A DNA stretch of 64,000 nt from Cristatella mucedo (lineage: Eukaryota > Bryozoa > Phylactolaemata > Cristatellidae), in assembly GCA_009760855.2 (NCBI GenBank), contig WPIO01000105.1, forward strand, positions 1,387,895-1,451,894, written 5' to 3'. A model generated the notes under the pieces. The model saw nothing but the letters and a program-made list of their open reading frames with translations. It was not told where the DNA came from and made no database searches. Below are positions 21,936 to 33,589 of this stretch, one piece after another. Position numbers and translations under genes: made by a program. How positions within the stretch are numbered: the first letter of the stretch is position 1; the number at the start of each line of letters is the position of its first letter.

Positions 21936-22909
21936 GTGAATTGCCTGGATACAGAATTGGTTCTCTGAGAGCACACAGTCAGTCTATTATTATTATTTTT
22001 ATTATTATTATTATTATCTAATTATAAAAACCTCCGAAGAGCGCATTCCAGGCTCATGGCACAGCCTACTTTTTCTGTACCGACCATCCCCTGCTGCACT
22101 TGTCCCTGAAGTCCTCAGAGTCAGCTATGGCGATTGACAAGTTAGTCATTCGCCTAAGACACTCGGCTCCGAATGTCCGCCAATATCCATAAACTAAATT
22201 GCTTGGCCACCGTTCTCCTAGTATATCCTACGCATGCTGCTGCCGTAACGGACTCGTTCCTCTAATTGAAGGTGTTCTAGTTCGACATCTCTCGACATTT
22301 AAGTGTCCTCTTGCCGAGTTTACGACGCTTAATGCTTTGTTCAGATGAATATTTCCGCAGCTGATTGTCAAGTTCAATCCCTGTCAAGAATAAGGAACTA
22401 CTGACAGAAAGAGCTGCTGATGCCCGAAAAAGCAACTGAGCCTCTAACGGTGGAGATGAATGCAGCCACGAGGCCACGGGGACTTTCAATCCAATAAAGT
22501 CTCTCACCGCGTGCCTCCTTTGATAGCGGATCTAGAGGTCCTGGTTGATCAACGAGTACGCGGCAAGGTTCTTACTTAGGCCAGCTGGGACCGTCATGAC
22601 TGGTCTCCTCCTTAACAAGTTGAATGGCTGCATATATTCCAGCATCCACGTGCTCACGTGTCCTCAGTCTGTGCAAAATTGAAACCGCCCCGTCCCTTAC
22701 CTAAATAAGGTGACCGAAAGTCTCGCACTGCCGGTCCACAACTGTGAGACGCATTTCAACAATTCTCGCTCAGAAATCATCGTCGCTGCTGCTAACGTGG
22801 ACTCTAGCGCGTCCTTTCTAGTCGCCATTGAATCTATGCTGCTTCCAGAGGCGTAGTGAAATCTTTCGACGCCAGGGGAACAATGCTACAAATACATACA
22901 TATATATAA

Positions 22910-22945
<36 letters not shown>
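21936..22945. other. intergenic, nothing recognised
   Basis: A degenerate tail with (ATT)n at about 21965-22022, then unassigned sequence. A (TA)n tract lies at about 22895-22948, next to the SINE. Confidence 0.35.
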
Positions 22946-22948
<3 letters not shown>

Positions 22949-22956
<8 letters not shown>

Positions 22957-23085
22957 TGCATAGCGCCCCAAGAGAACTCAATCTCTATTCAGGCACTTAA
23001 CATATGCCTTGGGGCTCGAGCCCGCGACCTCAGCCAGACCTTGGTCGGGGCGAGCACCTTAACCACTGTACCAAACCAGCTCGGC
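22949..23085 (-). mobile_element. tRNA-derived SINE (family A), near full length
   Basis: Minus strand shows the GAGCTGGTTTGGTACAGTGG-like head, A box GTTAAGGTGCTCGCCCCGAC, B box GGGCTCGAGCCCC and the tail CAAGAGAACTCAATC.. complement ending in AAATAAATT beside (TA)n. Confidence 0.85.
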
Positions 23086-23159
23086 ATGGTGCCCCCTCCG
23101 CTTGTCAACAATTACTGCAAATAGCTCCACCACAAAAGAAATGCAAAAAACATGCGCGA

Positions 23160-23600
23160 GCTGGTATATCGAGTCGATAGAGTTTTATGGACTGTAGTAG
23201 TAGCCATCACAGCTTTTAACTCAAATGAATTTGCTTGGCCTTGAACGTAGCAAACAGATCTATTACAGTTTGAAAGTCAATATTTTCCAGTGTTTCCTAA
23301 TCTGTGCTTAACAGGGCCAAACCGAAGAGTCGATATTGCCTTATTGATGCTCTCACATAAGACAGGATTATCTTCAGCTTGCTAAAGGAAGGCTCACAAC
23401 TGGCAACAGATACAGCTACGGTGAGAAGAACTTGGAAGGTCAAATTAGAAAACACATCGTCTTCTTAACTGACAGTAAAAGCCATGTGTTTGAGTGGTGT
23501 CTTTAGTGTCAAGTCGTGACGAGTGGTAAGAAGCATTTTACAATGTCGTATCTATTTCGTTATACAGCTCTGTTCCATCAACGCCTGTGCAATAGAAGCC
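23160..23600 (-). mobile_element. hAT transposase C-terminal (dimerisation) remnant, ZMYM1/TTF-type
   Basis: The minus strand reads VFSNLTFQVLLTVAVSVASC, then EPSFSKLKIILSYVRASI, then YRLFGLALLS. This matches the hAT-family dimerisation motif (VASxERSFSKLKLIKxYLRSxMxxxRLxGLAxLS). Internal stops and frame changes lie on both sides (ELYNEIDT upstream in another frame). It is a dead fragment whose 5' side abuts the Charlie-like element at about 23615. Confidence 0.75.
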
Positions 23601-23614
23601 TCCAATATCTAGAC

Positions 23615-25430
23615 TAGACATGGGCAAACTACGGCCCGCGAGCCATATACGGCCCGTTGGGCTTTTCAATCCGGCCTGCCGAACTCGTCCATGTTATATT
23701 ATTAAATTGAATTTTATTACAAAGACACCTCAATCATTTTACCTAGCTGCAATTCCCATTTTTCCACAACAGATGGCGAATCCCGAAGACATTGACACTT
23801 GAGTTCCATGCATTATGGTTACTCTCTACTTCATTGTGTCACTTTGTACTTTCAGCCCTTCAGTGAAAATGAGCGGAGAAAAGAAAAGTAGACAGTGAGT
23901 GACGAGAGTTCAATTGAGAGTGGACAGCAAAATATTTTTTCACTGAAGTCCGATCAACAGCTGTTTGTCTGATATGCCAAGAAACTGTAGCAGTTTTTAA
24001 AGAATACGACATTTTGCCATTTTGACATATTGACATCAGCCGTCATTTTGCCACAAAACATGCTAACTACGCCAGTCAAAAGTCTCCAAAAGAACGCGAG
24101 GCTACAGCTCAGAGATTGACGGCTAATTTATAGACTCAGCAAAATCTTTTTCACAGACAAACTGCGATTCAAGATTCAAGTACTAAGGCAATTTGTTTGC
24201 TGGCATTCAAATTAGCAAAAGCCAGTAAGCCTTTCTCCGAAGGCAAATTTTCAAAAGAATGCACGGTTGAGACAGCAGGTCTCCTGTGTCCGTAGAGCAA
24301 ACGCAAATTTGAAACGATCGGTTTATCAAGCAGAACGGTGACTCGCCGTGTGGAATTGATCGACGAAGATATAGCTACTAAATTAAAGAAAAAGGCAGAG
24401 TCCTATAAGTTTTATTCGCTAGCACTGGATGAAAGTAACGACTTAAATGGCACAGCTCAGATCCTATTCTTTATCCGAGGGATTGGCGACAATTTTGAGA
24501 TCACAGAGCAACTTTTGATCAAGGATTTCGTGAAAGGAAAAACGACGGGAGAAAACTTGTTTAACCAGGCGTCTGCTGACATCGAGAGAATGAAGCTACC
24601 TTGGAGTAAACTTGCCAATTTCATCACGGAGGAATCGATCACCCAAATTTAACTGGGAAAAACGTTAGGCTGCTAAAAAGACTGCATGAAAATGTAAAAG
24701 AGGAAAATCCTTATCAGGATGTTATTTTCCTTCACTGCATCCTCCATCAGAAAGTTCTGTGTATGTCTATATTGCAGCTAAATCATGTCGTGAATTCAGT
24801 CGCAAAACTTGCTAACTTTATACGAGCCACGAGGGGACATCAGCATCGTTAGTTCATTACGTTCCTGAAAGAAACCGATGCTGATTTGACCAGGACTTAT
24901 AATAATAAAAATAATGCACTTGATAAAGCGCCCTCAGAGAACTCAATCTCTTTTTAGGCGCTTACTCGCGCTCAACTTACTCGCTTACTCGCTTGTTCAC
25001 TTACTCGCTTACTCGCGCTCAATCGCTTTCTAGGGGAATTAATTTACCACTCTCGTGTGCACTGGCTAAGATCGGGCAAAGTCTTTCAAAGAGTGCTGCA
25101 GCTAAAGGAGGAGATCACTGAATATTTAGAGCTAATGGGGAGATCTGACGAATTTCCCGAGCTGAGTGACAAGAACTGGCTTTGTGACTTTGCGTTTGCT
25201 GTGGACATACTTTCGCACATGAATGAGCTGAACACCAAGCTACAGGGGAAAGATCAATTTGCGCACGACATGTACACAAATGTTAGGGCCTTCAAATCTA
25301 AACTGAATCTTTTCTCCACACAAATTTCAAACAGATCTTTCACTGATGTTCTCACACTAGCCTTGCAGAAAGAGGCGACCCGAAACGCACAGAAATACAG
25401 CAAATCACTGGAGGACCTTACTAATTATCA
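23615..25430 (+). mobile_element. decayed hAT (Charlie / GTF2IRD2-like) transposon
   Basis: The 5' end (ACATGGGCAAACTACGGCCC then GCGAGCC..) has the typical Charlie-group terminal sequence. The broken coding region carries a BED-type finger (VCLICQETVAVFKEYD, later HFATKHANY), then RRVELIDEDIATKLKKKAES, FYSLALDESNDLNGTAQI, frame-shifted HCILHQKVLC and NHVVNSVAKLANFIRA, and HWLRSGKVFQRVLQLKEEI..ELSDKNWLCDFAFAVDILSH..LNTKLQGKDQ. These are the conserved blocks of GTF2IRD2/ZBED/SCAND3-like transposases. Many stops and frameshifts, a LINE tail at 24897 and a LINE at 25428 destroy it. No 3' terminal repeat was found. Confidence 0.85.
24897..25035 (-). mobile_element. LINE tail insertion with expanded TTACTCGC tandem repeat
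   Basis: Minus-strand tail (ATAATGCACTTGATAAAGCG through CTCAATCTCTTTTTAGGCGC), then 8-bp units of CTTACTCG and variants to about 25030, splitting the hAT coding sequence. Confidence 0.75.
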
Positions 25431-25990
25431 TAAAAATAATGCACTTGATAACGCGCCCTCAAAGAACTCAATCTCTTTCTAGGCGCTTTACATTTGCTGC
25501 TAGTGGAAATACAATTAAATGGTGAGTAATATCACGCTTGATAAACAAACAGAATGAATATTATGGTTAGGGGTGACATGCACAGGGTCAGCATGCAAAT
25601 GTGGTTAGTGGCAGCATGCACAGTTTCAGCACACATAAGCACGTGAAGGACGAATCACAGGGACCCACTAAATGCTGTCCTAAATAGGTTTTTAAATTCT
25701 TTTTAAATGTGGTCAGGTCAGGGAATGTTCTGACGCAAGTCGGGAGGGAGTTCCACGCTTCGGGAGCATACGAACTAAATGCACGGTCTCCAAAGGATTT
25801 AAGGTTTGTACGAGGTATTTGTAGACTGTTGGATTCCGAAAAGCAGGTCGTATGATGCTTGGCCTGATGGGGGAGTATATCTGAGAGATAGGCTGGAGCC
25901 ATAGAATGAAGTGACCTAAAAGTGAGCGACAAAACCTTGAAGTCAATCCGTTGCTTGACTGGGAGCCAGTGCAGGTCGGCGAGAACTGGT
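25428..25990 (-). mobile_element. 5'-truncated LINE
   Basis: Minus strand encodes SLTFRSLHSMAPAYLSDILP, SESNSLQIPRTNLKSFGDRA, WNSLPTCVRTFPDLTTFKKN and a 3' UTR with the AAGCGCC stem-loop. It interrupts or terminates the hAT element. Confidence 0.85.
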
Positions 25991-26990
<1,000 letters not shown>

Positions 26991-27282
26991 TGAGGTAGTC
27001 TCTACGACTCGCTGGCTGTGTTTCGAGATGACAGTGACGCCACTTTTTGTCATGGGTCAGAAAGGAATGTCACGACCACAATGCATCTGGTAAAGGATCC
27101 TTTCGATCCTTTCGAGCCGAAGGAAAATTTAAATTAGGAACATGATGCCCTTGCGCGTGCGCGTTCTTAGCGTGCAGTAGTTCGGAAGGTCCGGAAGGAT
27201 AATTGCAGATTGCTAATGGGAATGATCTTGTGCTACTCTTTTTGCTTCAAATCGCTAAGCGTCGTACCGAAGCATGCCTTTA
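26991..27282. other. intergenic, nothing recognised
   Basis: No motif or repeat beyond a small TCCTTTCGA duplication near 27100. Confidence 0.3.
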
Positions 27283-28243
27283 ATAATAACAATAATGTAC
27301 TTGACAAAGCACCCTCAGAGAACTTAATCTCTTTCTAGGCGCTTTACATTTGCTTCAAATGGAAATGCAATTGAATGGTGAGTGAAATCACGCTTGATAA
27401 ACAAACAAAATAAATAACATGGTTAGGGGTGACATGCACAGGCTCAGCATGCAAATGTGGTTAGTGGCAGCATGCACAGTGTCAGCACTCACAAGCACGT
27501 GAAGGACGAATCACAGGGACCCACTAAATGCTGTCCTAAATAGGTGTTTTAAGTTCCTTTTAAATGTGGTCAGGTCAGGGAATGTTCTGACGCAGATCGG
27601 GAGGGAGTTCCACGCTTCGGGAGCATACGAACTAAATGCACGGTCTCCAAAGGATTTGAGGTTTGTACGAGGTATTTGTAGACTGTTGGATTCCGAAAAG
27701 CGGGTGGTACGATGCTTGGCCTGATGGGGGAGTATGTCGGAGAGATAGGCTGGAGCCATAGAATGAAGTGACCTAAAAGTGAGCGACAAAACCTTGAAGT
27801 CAATCCGTTGCTTGACTGGGAGCCAGTGCAGGTCGGCGAGAACTGGTGTGATGAGGCAACTGCGACGCTCACGACAGACAAGCCTAGCTGCGGAGTTTTG
27901 CACCAGCTGCAATCGCCTGATCGCACATGCTGGTAGGCCAGTAAGCAGTGAGTTGCAGAAGTCGAGACGAGATGTCACGAATGCATGGACCAACTTGGAC
28001 GTGGTATCCTTATCTAAACAAGCCCGAATTTTAGCAATGTTATGAAGCTGAAAATAGGCAGATTTGACTGTGGAGCTGATATGGTCGTCTAACGAGAGGT
28101 CGCTTTGAAATATAACACCTAGATTTCGAGCTGATACAACTGGAGATACGCTGGCAGAGCCAATTTTGAGAGACAGCCTTTCCAATCTCTGAATCACACT
28201 GGGTTTGCCCATAACTAGTAAGTTAGTTTTGTCATCGTTTAGT
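27283..28243 (-). mobile_element. 5'-truncated LINE with intact C-terminal frame
   Basis: The 28212-27511 frame is open for 233 codons, from MGKPSVIQRLERLSLKIGSA to FRTAFSGSL. It covers the RT thumb/C-terminal region including LGVIFQSDLSLDDHI, KLVHAFVTSRLDFCNSLLTG and RRLQLVQNSAARLVCRERRS. The 3' UTR and stem-loop tail follow. The element starts just after the LKLNDDKTN motif. It is among the youngest-looking copies here. Confidence 0.9.
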
Positions 28244-28754
28244 TAACGTTATTAGCTTTAGATCTGGATGGTTACAAAGCATGCGCGGCTTGAGAAATTG
28301 GGTACCACGAGCTAAATTGGCTGTTTGATCTGCCAACATGGAAGGTTCTTGAAAGTCCTGCTGAACCTCAGCGAATTTAGGTGCAGTGCTATTACTCGAA
28401 CTAAGCAAATGGCAGAGCAGGGCCAGGCTGAAGTTAAGGCAGTAGTGGTAAAGTGCTTATAACCCAATGGCTCAGAGAAGTGGCTGAGCAAAGGATGGCA
28501 GAGCAGTAGCCGCCCCCTCCCCCCCCCACTTTAGTCAACCCGCCTTGCCTCATCAGGCCTCACAGTATCCGCCACCCGGCAAGGCTAACGTCCGTGGGTT
28601 GTCCTGCTCTGAGACCCCGGGTAGAAGGTCGAAGGTCAAAAGTAAAGGTCCCGGAACGATGACAACAGCAGCAGCAGCAAACACCTGCAGCTTCACTCCT
28701 GGTTATGTAAAGGCCGAGCCACCTTTCCACCCCGGTCGCTGAACCCTCGCCCTC
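28244..28754. other. intergenic, nothing recognised
   Basis: Includes a short (GCA)n at 28663-28680 and a C-rich run near 28506-28530. No coding motif. Confidence 0.3.
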
Positions 28755-29380
28755 TTCGTTTCCAGGGGCAACCCTACGGCACTCCCATGTTCGGCAGTCC
28801 AATGGAGTTTATCCGAAACGGATATCCGGTGTGAACGTCCGTGGCACGAAGTGAATGGTCGCCCATCCGACTTATAGTACAGTAGCGTTGCCGACGCGGT
28901 GTGGAATGCTATGCATATAGCTCTTCCATTCCTCCGCTTAAAGACCGTTAGCGACAGAAGCTTTTTCTCTGCAGGTCCTAGACTGTGGAATTCAATAACA
29001 AAATTCTTACAAAGCGACATCTACTCTTCTGCTGCCGACTATGGCACATCCTGCCGAGCTGGTTTGGCCTAGCGGTTAAGGTGCTCGCCCCGACCAAGGT
29101 CTGACTGAGGTCGCGGGCTCGAGCCCCGAGGCATATGTGAAGCGCCTGAATAGAGATTAAGTTCTCTTGGGGCGCTATATAAATGAATTATATCCTTTCC
29201 AGCCGTCCTGAGCTGCTACTTCCATGCTACTCACTACCTAAACTGCTCTCCTGACTCAGCCATGCTTCTCACTTTCTCTTTTTTGCCGTGGGATGAAGTC
29301 TGTTTGCTCCGAATGCGTACCAAAAACGCTTAGGCTGCGAGCGGGCTATGCAAAACTATCCTGCGAAATACCCACATATT
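28755..29380 (+). mobile_element. family 2 LINE C-terminal remnant with nested SINE
   Basis: Reads LPFLRLKTVSDRSFFSAGPR, LWNSITKFLQSDIYSSAA. After the SINE it continues with CCAGCCGTCCTGAGCTGC, matching 60460-60770. The alignment across the SINE supports one element split by insertion. Confidence 0.7.
29053..29203 (+). mobile_element. tRNA-derived SINE (family A), near full length
   Basis: A box (GGCCTAGCGGTTAAGG), spacer GCTCGCCCCGACCAAGGTC, B box (GGGCTCGAGCCCC), then AAGCGCCTGAATAGAGATTA, TTGGGGCGCTATATAAATG and AATTATAT. It is the cleanest family A copy. ATCCT on both sides may be a target duplication. Confidence 0.9.
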
Positions 29381-29404
29381 CTTTGTAAAGTGTCAGGTGG
29401 AGAT

Positions 29405-29635
29405 AAATTACATTGCATGTAATAAAAGCAATAATAATAAGAGTAATACATTTGCACCTGTTTATTACAGCATTTGGTGGGTCTTTGTGATTTGTCCTTC
29501 GTGTGAATATGCATGCTTACACTATGCCTGCTGCTTGCATATGTTATCCCCAATCGTTTGGTAAGAGTTTCTACGCTGCATCTGTAAAGTGCCTGGAAAG
29601 AGATTCATTTCTCTGAGGGCACTATACAAATGAAT
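29405..29635 (+). mobile_element. truncated LINE 3' end
   Basis: 3' UTR from 'AGCATTTGGTGGGTC' to the AAGTGCC..GGGCACTATACAAATG tail. It meets an oppositely oriented LINE tail at about 29640. Confidence 0.75.
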
Positions 29636-29639
29636 TTTT

Positions 29640-30895
29640 ATTATCAATATTATTACTATTACTATTTGTATAGTGCCTCCAGAGAAATTAATCTCTTTCT
29701 AGGCACCTTACAGATGTTGTTAAGAAAGTATGATCATACAGTTAGTGGCAGCATGCACAATGCTACCAAGCATAACAAGGTTACAGATTACATGCACCGT
29801 GTCAGCATGCCTAAGAGCACAAAGGAAGAATCACGAGGAAGAATCACTAAATTCTGTGATAAATAATTGCATCTTTTGCTTCTTTTAAAAGTCTTCAAGT
29901 TAGGGGATGTCATGGCGTTAGTCGGGATAGAGTTTCAGGCTTTGGGAGTGTGACAGCCCTCCGCACGACCTGTCGTCGGGCTGGGTAGCGCGACCGAGCA
30001 ACAAGTCTGCTGGCTCCAACACCAAAACCTTTATTTCACGTAACACCGGCCAAGCCCAGTCTACACACGCTAGACGGCTGCCGGTGTCGAGGGATCTCTC
30101 TCTCCCCTGCTGTTGTACTCCTCCGGCAACCCTTATATTCCTTGCATGCGTTGTTTTTCGCACTGTCGGGCCATTGTTCGTTCCGAACCTGCCCGACAGC
30201 TGGCGGCAGTTTGTGGTAGGTTGATGTACCCACAGATGCCTCCAATGCATGGATTTGGGCAGGACTGCCGAGTCATCGTCTGCCCATCCACTAGTCGTGA
30301 GCTTGAGGCTGCATAGGTAGTCTGACAGCCCTCGCCAGGTCTCAGCCCAGTGCTCACAGGCTGCAAGCATTGTGTTCTTCCACAGGGACCATGTGAACTT
30401 GAGGCACGGTCTCCAAAGAAGGTTTGTACGAGATGTAGCTAACGATTTCATTCGCCGGCAGTGCGATGCTTAGCCTTGTGGAGAAGTAGTTCTGATAGTT
30501 GGGCTAGAGAATGAAGGGATTTCATTCTCTAAGGTCAGGGCCGAACCCTGAGTGTGATGAATTACTGGATTGGGAGCCAGTGCAGGTCGGCGAGAAGTGG
30601 CGTGATGTGGCAACTGCGACGCTTACGACGGACAAGCGTGGCTGCAGAGTTTGCACAAACTGTAAGCGCCTGATTGCAGACCAGCAAACAGCGAGTTACA
30701 GAAGTCAATACGGTATGTTACAAATGCACGGACCAATTTGGATGTAGTATCGCTGGCTAAGCAAGCCCGAGTTTTAGCAATATCATGAAGCTGAAAGTAG
30801 GCAGAGCTTACTTGGGAGCTGACGTTGGTCGTCTAGTGCAAGGCCACTTTTGAACGTGACACCTAGATTTCATCCAGATGCAACAGGAGACCCGC
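29640..30895 (-). mobile_element. 5'-truncated LINE interrupted by a solo LTR
   Basis: Tail at 29645-29712, 3' UTR to about 29880, then C-terminal coding to 29948. After the LTR (29949-30384) the coding resumes with the complement of CCTCGTACAAACC.., HWLPIQ-type sequence, LQLVQTLQPRLSVV and a frame-damaged TSKLVRAFVTYRIDFCNSLF. The end lies near 30895 in the region encoding SxxxNLGVTF. Confidence 0.8.
29949..30384 (-). mobile_element. solo LTR, 436 bp
   Basis: On the minus strand it begins TGTGGAAGAACAC and ends GGGCTGTCACA (TG..CA with TGTG/CACA termini). Flanking 5-bp sequences are GGGAG (29944-29948) and GGGAC (30385-30389) on the + strand, one mismatch apart. Internally, on the minus strand, there is a TATAAG box (AATATAAGGGTTG) and, about 120 bp later, an AATAAA (GTGAAATAAAGG), in the U3-R-U5 order expected of an LTR. 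It is embedded in a LINE and has no internal region, which suggests LTR-LTR recombination. Confidence 0.75.
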
Positions 30896-31617
30896 ACGAG
30901 AGCATCGTGCGCGTAAGCGTTACGCCGATCTGCCGCAGATACTTGCCGCACTGTAACGCCGGTGGCAGCGCTTGTCACACTCCTACCGTTGAACCGCTCA
31001 TCATCAGCAGCACCAACGATGCCGCTGAAGAGTTTGCTTTCTTCCAGGTAGGAATCGGTGGCTCTCTTGAAGATTCCCTTCGAATGGTGATGCTCCCGTT
31101 GCGAATGTCGCTTGGGCACTCCTCCAGCAGCACCCTGAACATCGGCGTTAGCACAACAAAGTGTCGATCCGTGCTCACGTTCGCGTTCAGTTTTGCCTGC
31201 ATCAGCACAGCCGTAGCTCCTCCACGCCAATCGCGATCTCTGGTCAAGGTTTGCTATTACGGCGCACGACTTGAACATTTATGACGACACGTGTCGCTCG
31301 AACTCTGTTCGGGACCTGTTCCTTCCAAGAGCAAACGTTTGTCGAATGGAAATTGAAAAGAAAATCTCGCTTCACCTGTAGCCATAATGGCTTAAGGCTT
31401 CTAAAAACCTGGAGAATTATTTTTTGATTCGCGCCTTTGTTCACAGTAGCAAGTGGGTCTAGTAAGAGGTTTCCGCAAGCTGAAAATCAACGAGTAGTCC
31501 TGAGCGCATGTAGAGGCTGCGGACATACTCCCTTTTAAGCAAACTACGGCAAAAGAAACTTGTACTACAGATCGAGTGACCTAGATCTGCGGTGACCTCT
31601 ATCTACTGCCAGAGCTT
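30896..31617. other. unassigned segment, possible coding remnant
   Basis: 30896-31270 has moderate GC and is open on both strands (144 codons + and 90 codons -), with no recognisable domain. The region up to the inverted repeat has no motif. Confidence 0.3.
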
Positions 31618-33498
31618 ATAATGTCACAGCCAGTTATTTCTTATGCACCCAGTATTGCACGCTGTGCGCCATCTCGTGCGGCTGCTTGATCAAGACGGAA
31701 GCAGAGGCTTAATCTTGGAACTCAGCTTGGCCGCCTCATCATAGCACTGCTCGCGACAATTTGAACTCGTCGATGGCAGTTCGCAGAGTATCGGTGCATA
31801 TGTTTGTGAAGTGATTCAGGTCGACGCGTACATCATTCGCCACAATGGTTTCGATCTGAACAAATCAATCACAAGAGCCCGTTGTGAGCTTTCTAGCCAA
31901 TTATCGTCACGATGCTTGCAAACTGAATGAGCTTTAGCATGGACAGTGTCCCCTGAGTTTCGGAGCTACTGCTCGCGTCGTTCTGTAGGGCTTTCTCGAG
32001 CGTGACGGTGGCAAGCTCGAAGTTCCACTAACCAATGAACGTGAAGAGCTCGAGGAAACGGCCGCCGCCGTCGTTGAGCAAATCGATGGACTCAGCAGGC
32101 AGGCGCTGGCGAGGGATTGGGTAATTAGGGAATCGTATTGCATCTGATATATTGATCCTTGCAGTAGCCGAGTCAGCGATTACCTTATTTATCTGCTTCT
32201 CGATGCTTTAATTTTATGTAGCGACATCGGCATCCTGGTTCACCAGGTCAACGGCCTTGTGCATCGCCTTTCTGTAGCTCTTCTGGTGGATGCCTCGATG
32301 CTCGAGAAGTTTGCAATGGGTGCCGAAAGCCTTTTCCACTTGTCAATTAAAAATCGTTACCTGTTGCTTTTTGCTTGCAAATCATTAATAAAAATCGTTA
32401 CCTTTTGCTGGCTGGCCACCTGCAGCAAACTTAACCGTAGCCTACAAAGATCACATGTGAGACATTTCGTGCCCTGAAGTGCAAGGCGTGTCAATCCTTG
32501 TGACCTCCCTCATTTTAAAACTCGATTGTACAACTTCAAGTGCTGCCGGCAGCTGAGCAGCAGGAGGCTGTGAAGCAGGAGACTTCGAGAGGGCGTGTGA
32601 GCGCTCGGTCAGACGAGCCGCTCAGCAATGTCAAGCCAGATGATGTCGCGGCCATCGTTACCTGTCGCTTTTTCTAATTTTAAAAGCGAGTGGCGTGCGA
32701 GGAAGGAAACGGGTAATATGGGAAGCAGCAACGGCGCACGCCACTCGGATCCGTTCATAACTGGCGGAATTGACAAGTGGAAAAGGCTTTCGGCACCCAT
32801 TGCAAACTTCTCGAGCATCGAGGCATCCACCAGAAGAGCTACAGAAAGGCGATGCACAAGGCCGTTGACCTGGTGAACCAGGATGCCGATGTCGCTACAT
32901 AAAATTAAAGCATCGAGAAGCAGATAAATAAGGTAATCGCTGACTCGGCTACTGCAAGGATCAATATATCAGATGCAATACGATTCCCTAATTACCCAAT
33001 CCCTCGCCAGCGCCTGCCTGCTGAGTCCATCGATTTGCTCAACGACGGCGGCGGCCGTTTCCTCGAGCTCTTCACGTTCATTGGTTAGTGGAACTTCGAG
33101 CTTGCCACCGTCACGCTCGAGAAAGCCCTACAGAACGACGCGAGCAGTAGCTCCGAAACTCAGGGGACACTGTCCATGCTAAAGCTCATTCAGTTTGCAA
33201 GCATCGTGACGATAATTGGCTAGAAAGCTCACAACGGGCTCTTGTGATTGATTTGTTCAGATCGAAACCATTGTGGCGAATGATGTACGCGTCGACCTGA
33301 ATCACTTCACAAACATATGCACCGATACTCTGCGAACTGCCATCGACGAGTTCAAATTGTCGCGAGCAGTGCTATGATGAGGCGGCCAAGCTGAGTTCCA
33401 AGATTAAGCCTCTGCTTCCGTCTTGATCAAGCAGCCGCACGAGATGGCGCACAGCGTGCAATACTGGGTGCATAAGAAATAACTGGCTGTGACATTAT
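31618..33498. repeat. 731-bp inverted repeat with 419-bp spacer
   Basis: The left arm (31618-32348) and right arm (32768-33498) are reverse complements of equal length. I found no mismatch when reading both arms. The match stops abruptly at ATAATGTCACAG/CTGTGACATTAT outside and CTTGTCAATT/AATTGACAAG inside. In the right-arm + orientation the sequence looks like decayed coding DNA (VEKAFGTHCKLLEHRGIHQK, VIADSATARINISDAIRFPN, WNFELATVTLEKALQN, DVRVDLNHFTNICTDTLRTA) with stops between blocks. The parent gene was not recognised. Transcription through both arms would give a long double-stranded hairpin. Confidence 0.9.
32349..32767. other. spacer of the inverted repeat
   Basis: Contains three copies of a short motif (ATCGTTACCTGTTGCTTTTT, ATCGTTACCTTTTGCTGG, ATCGTTACCTGTCGCTTTTT) and repeated ATTTTAAAA(C/G). 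No coding motif. Confidence 0.5.
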
Positions 33499-33589
33499 TC
33501 TGATGAGCGCCAGTGTTGACCGCGGAGATAGAATGCTCCTTCAGGTTATTAAAACTTCCGCACAAGTTTTTGACAGCATTCGTTCGGTT

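Noticed and set aside
30850-31284. 144-codon open frame on the + strand
   Set aside because: It starts inside antisense LINE sequence, has no recognisable domain, and the opposite strand is open too.
31934-33182. Identical 69-codon frames on opposite strands
   Set aside because: They are the same sequence in the two arms of the inverted repeat. A different frame shows the more protein-like, but stop-interrupted, content.
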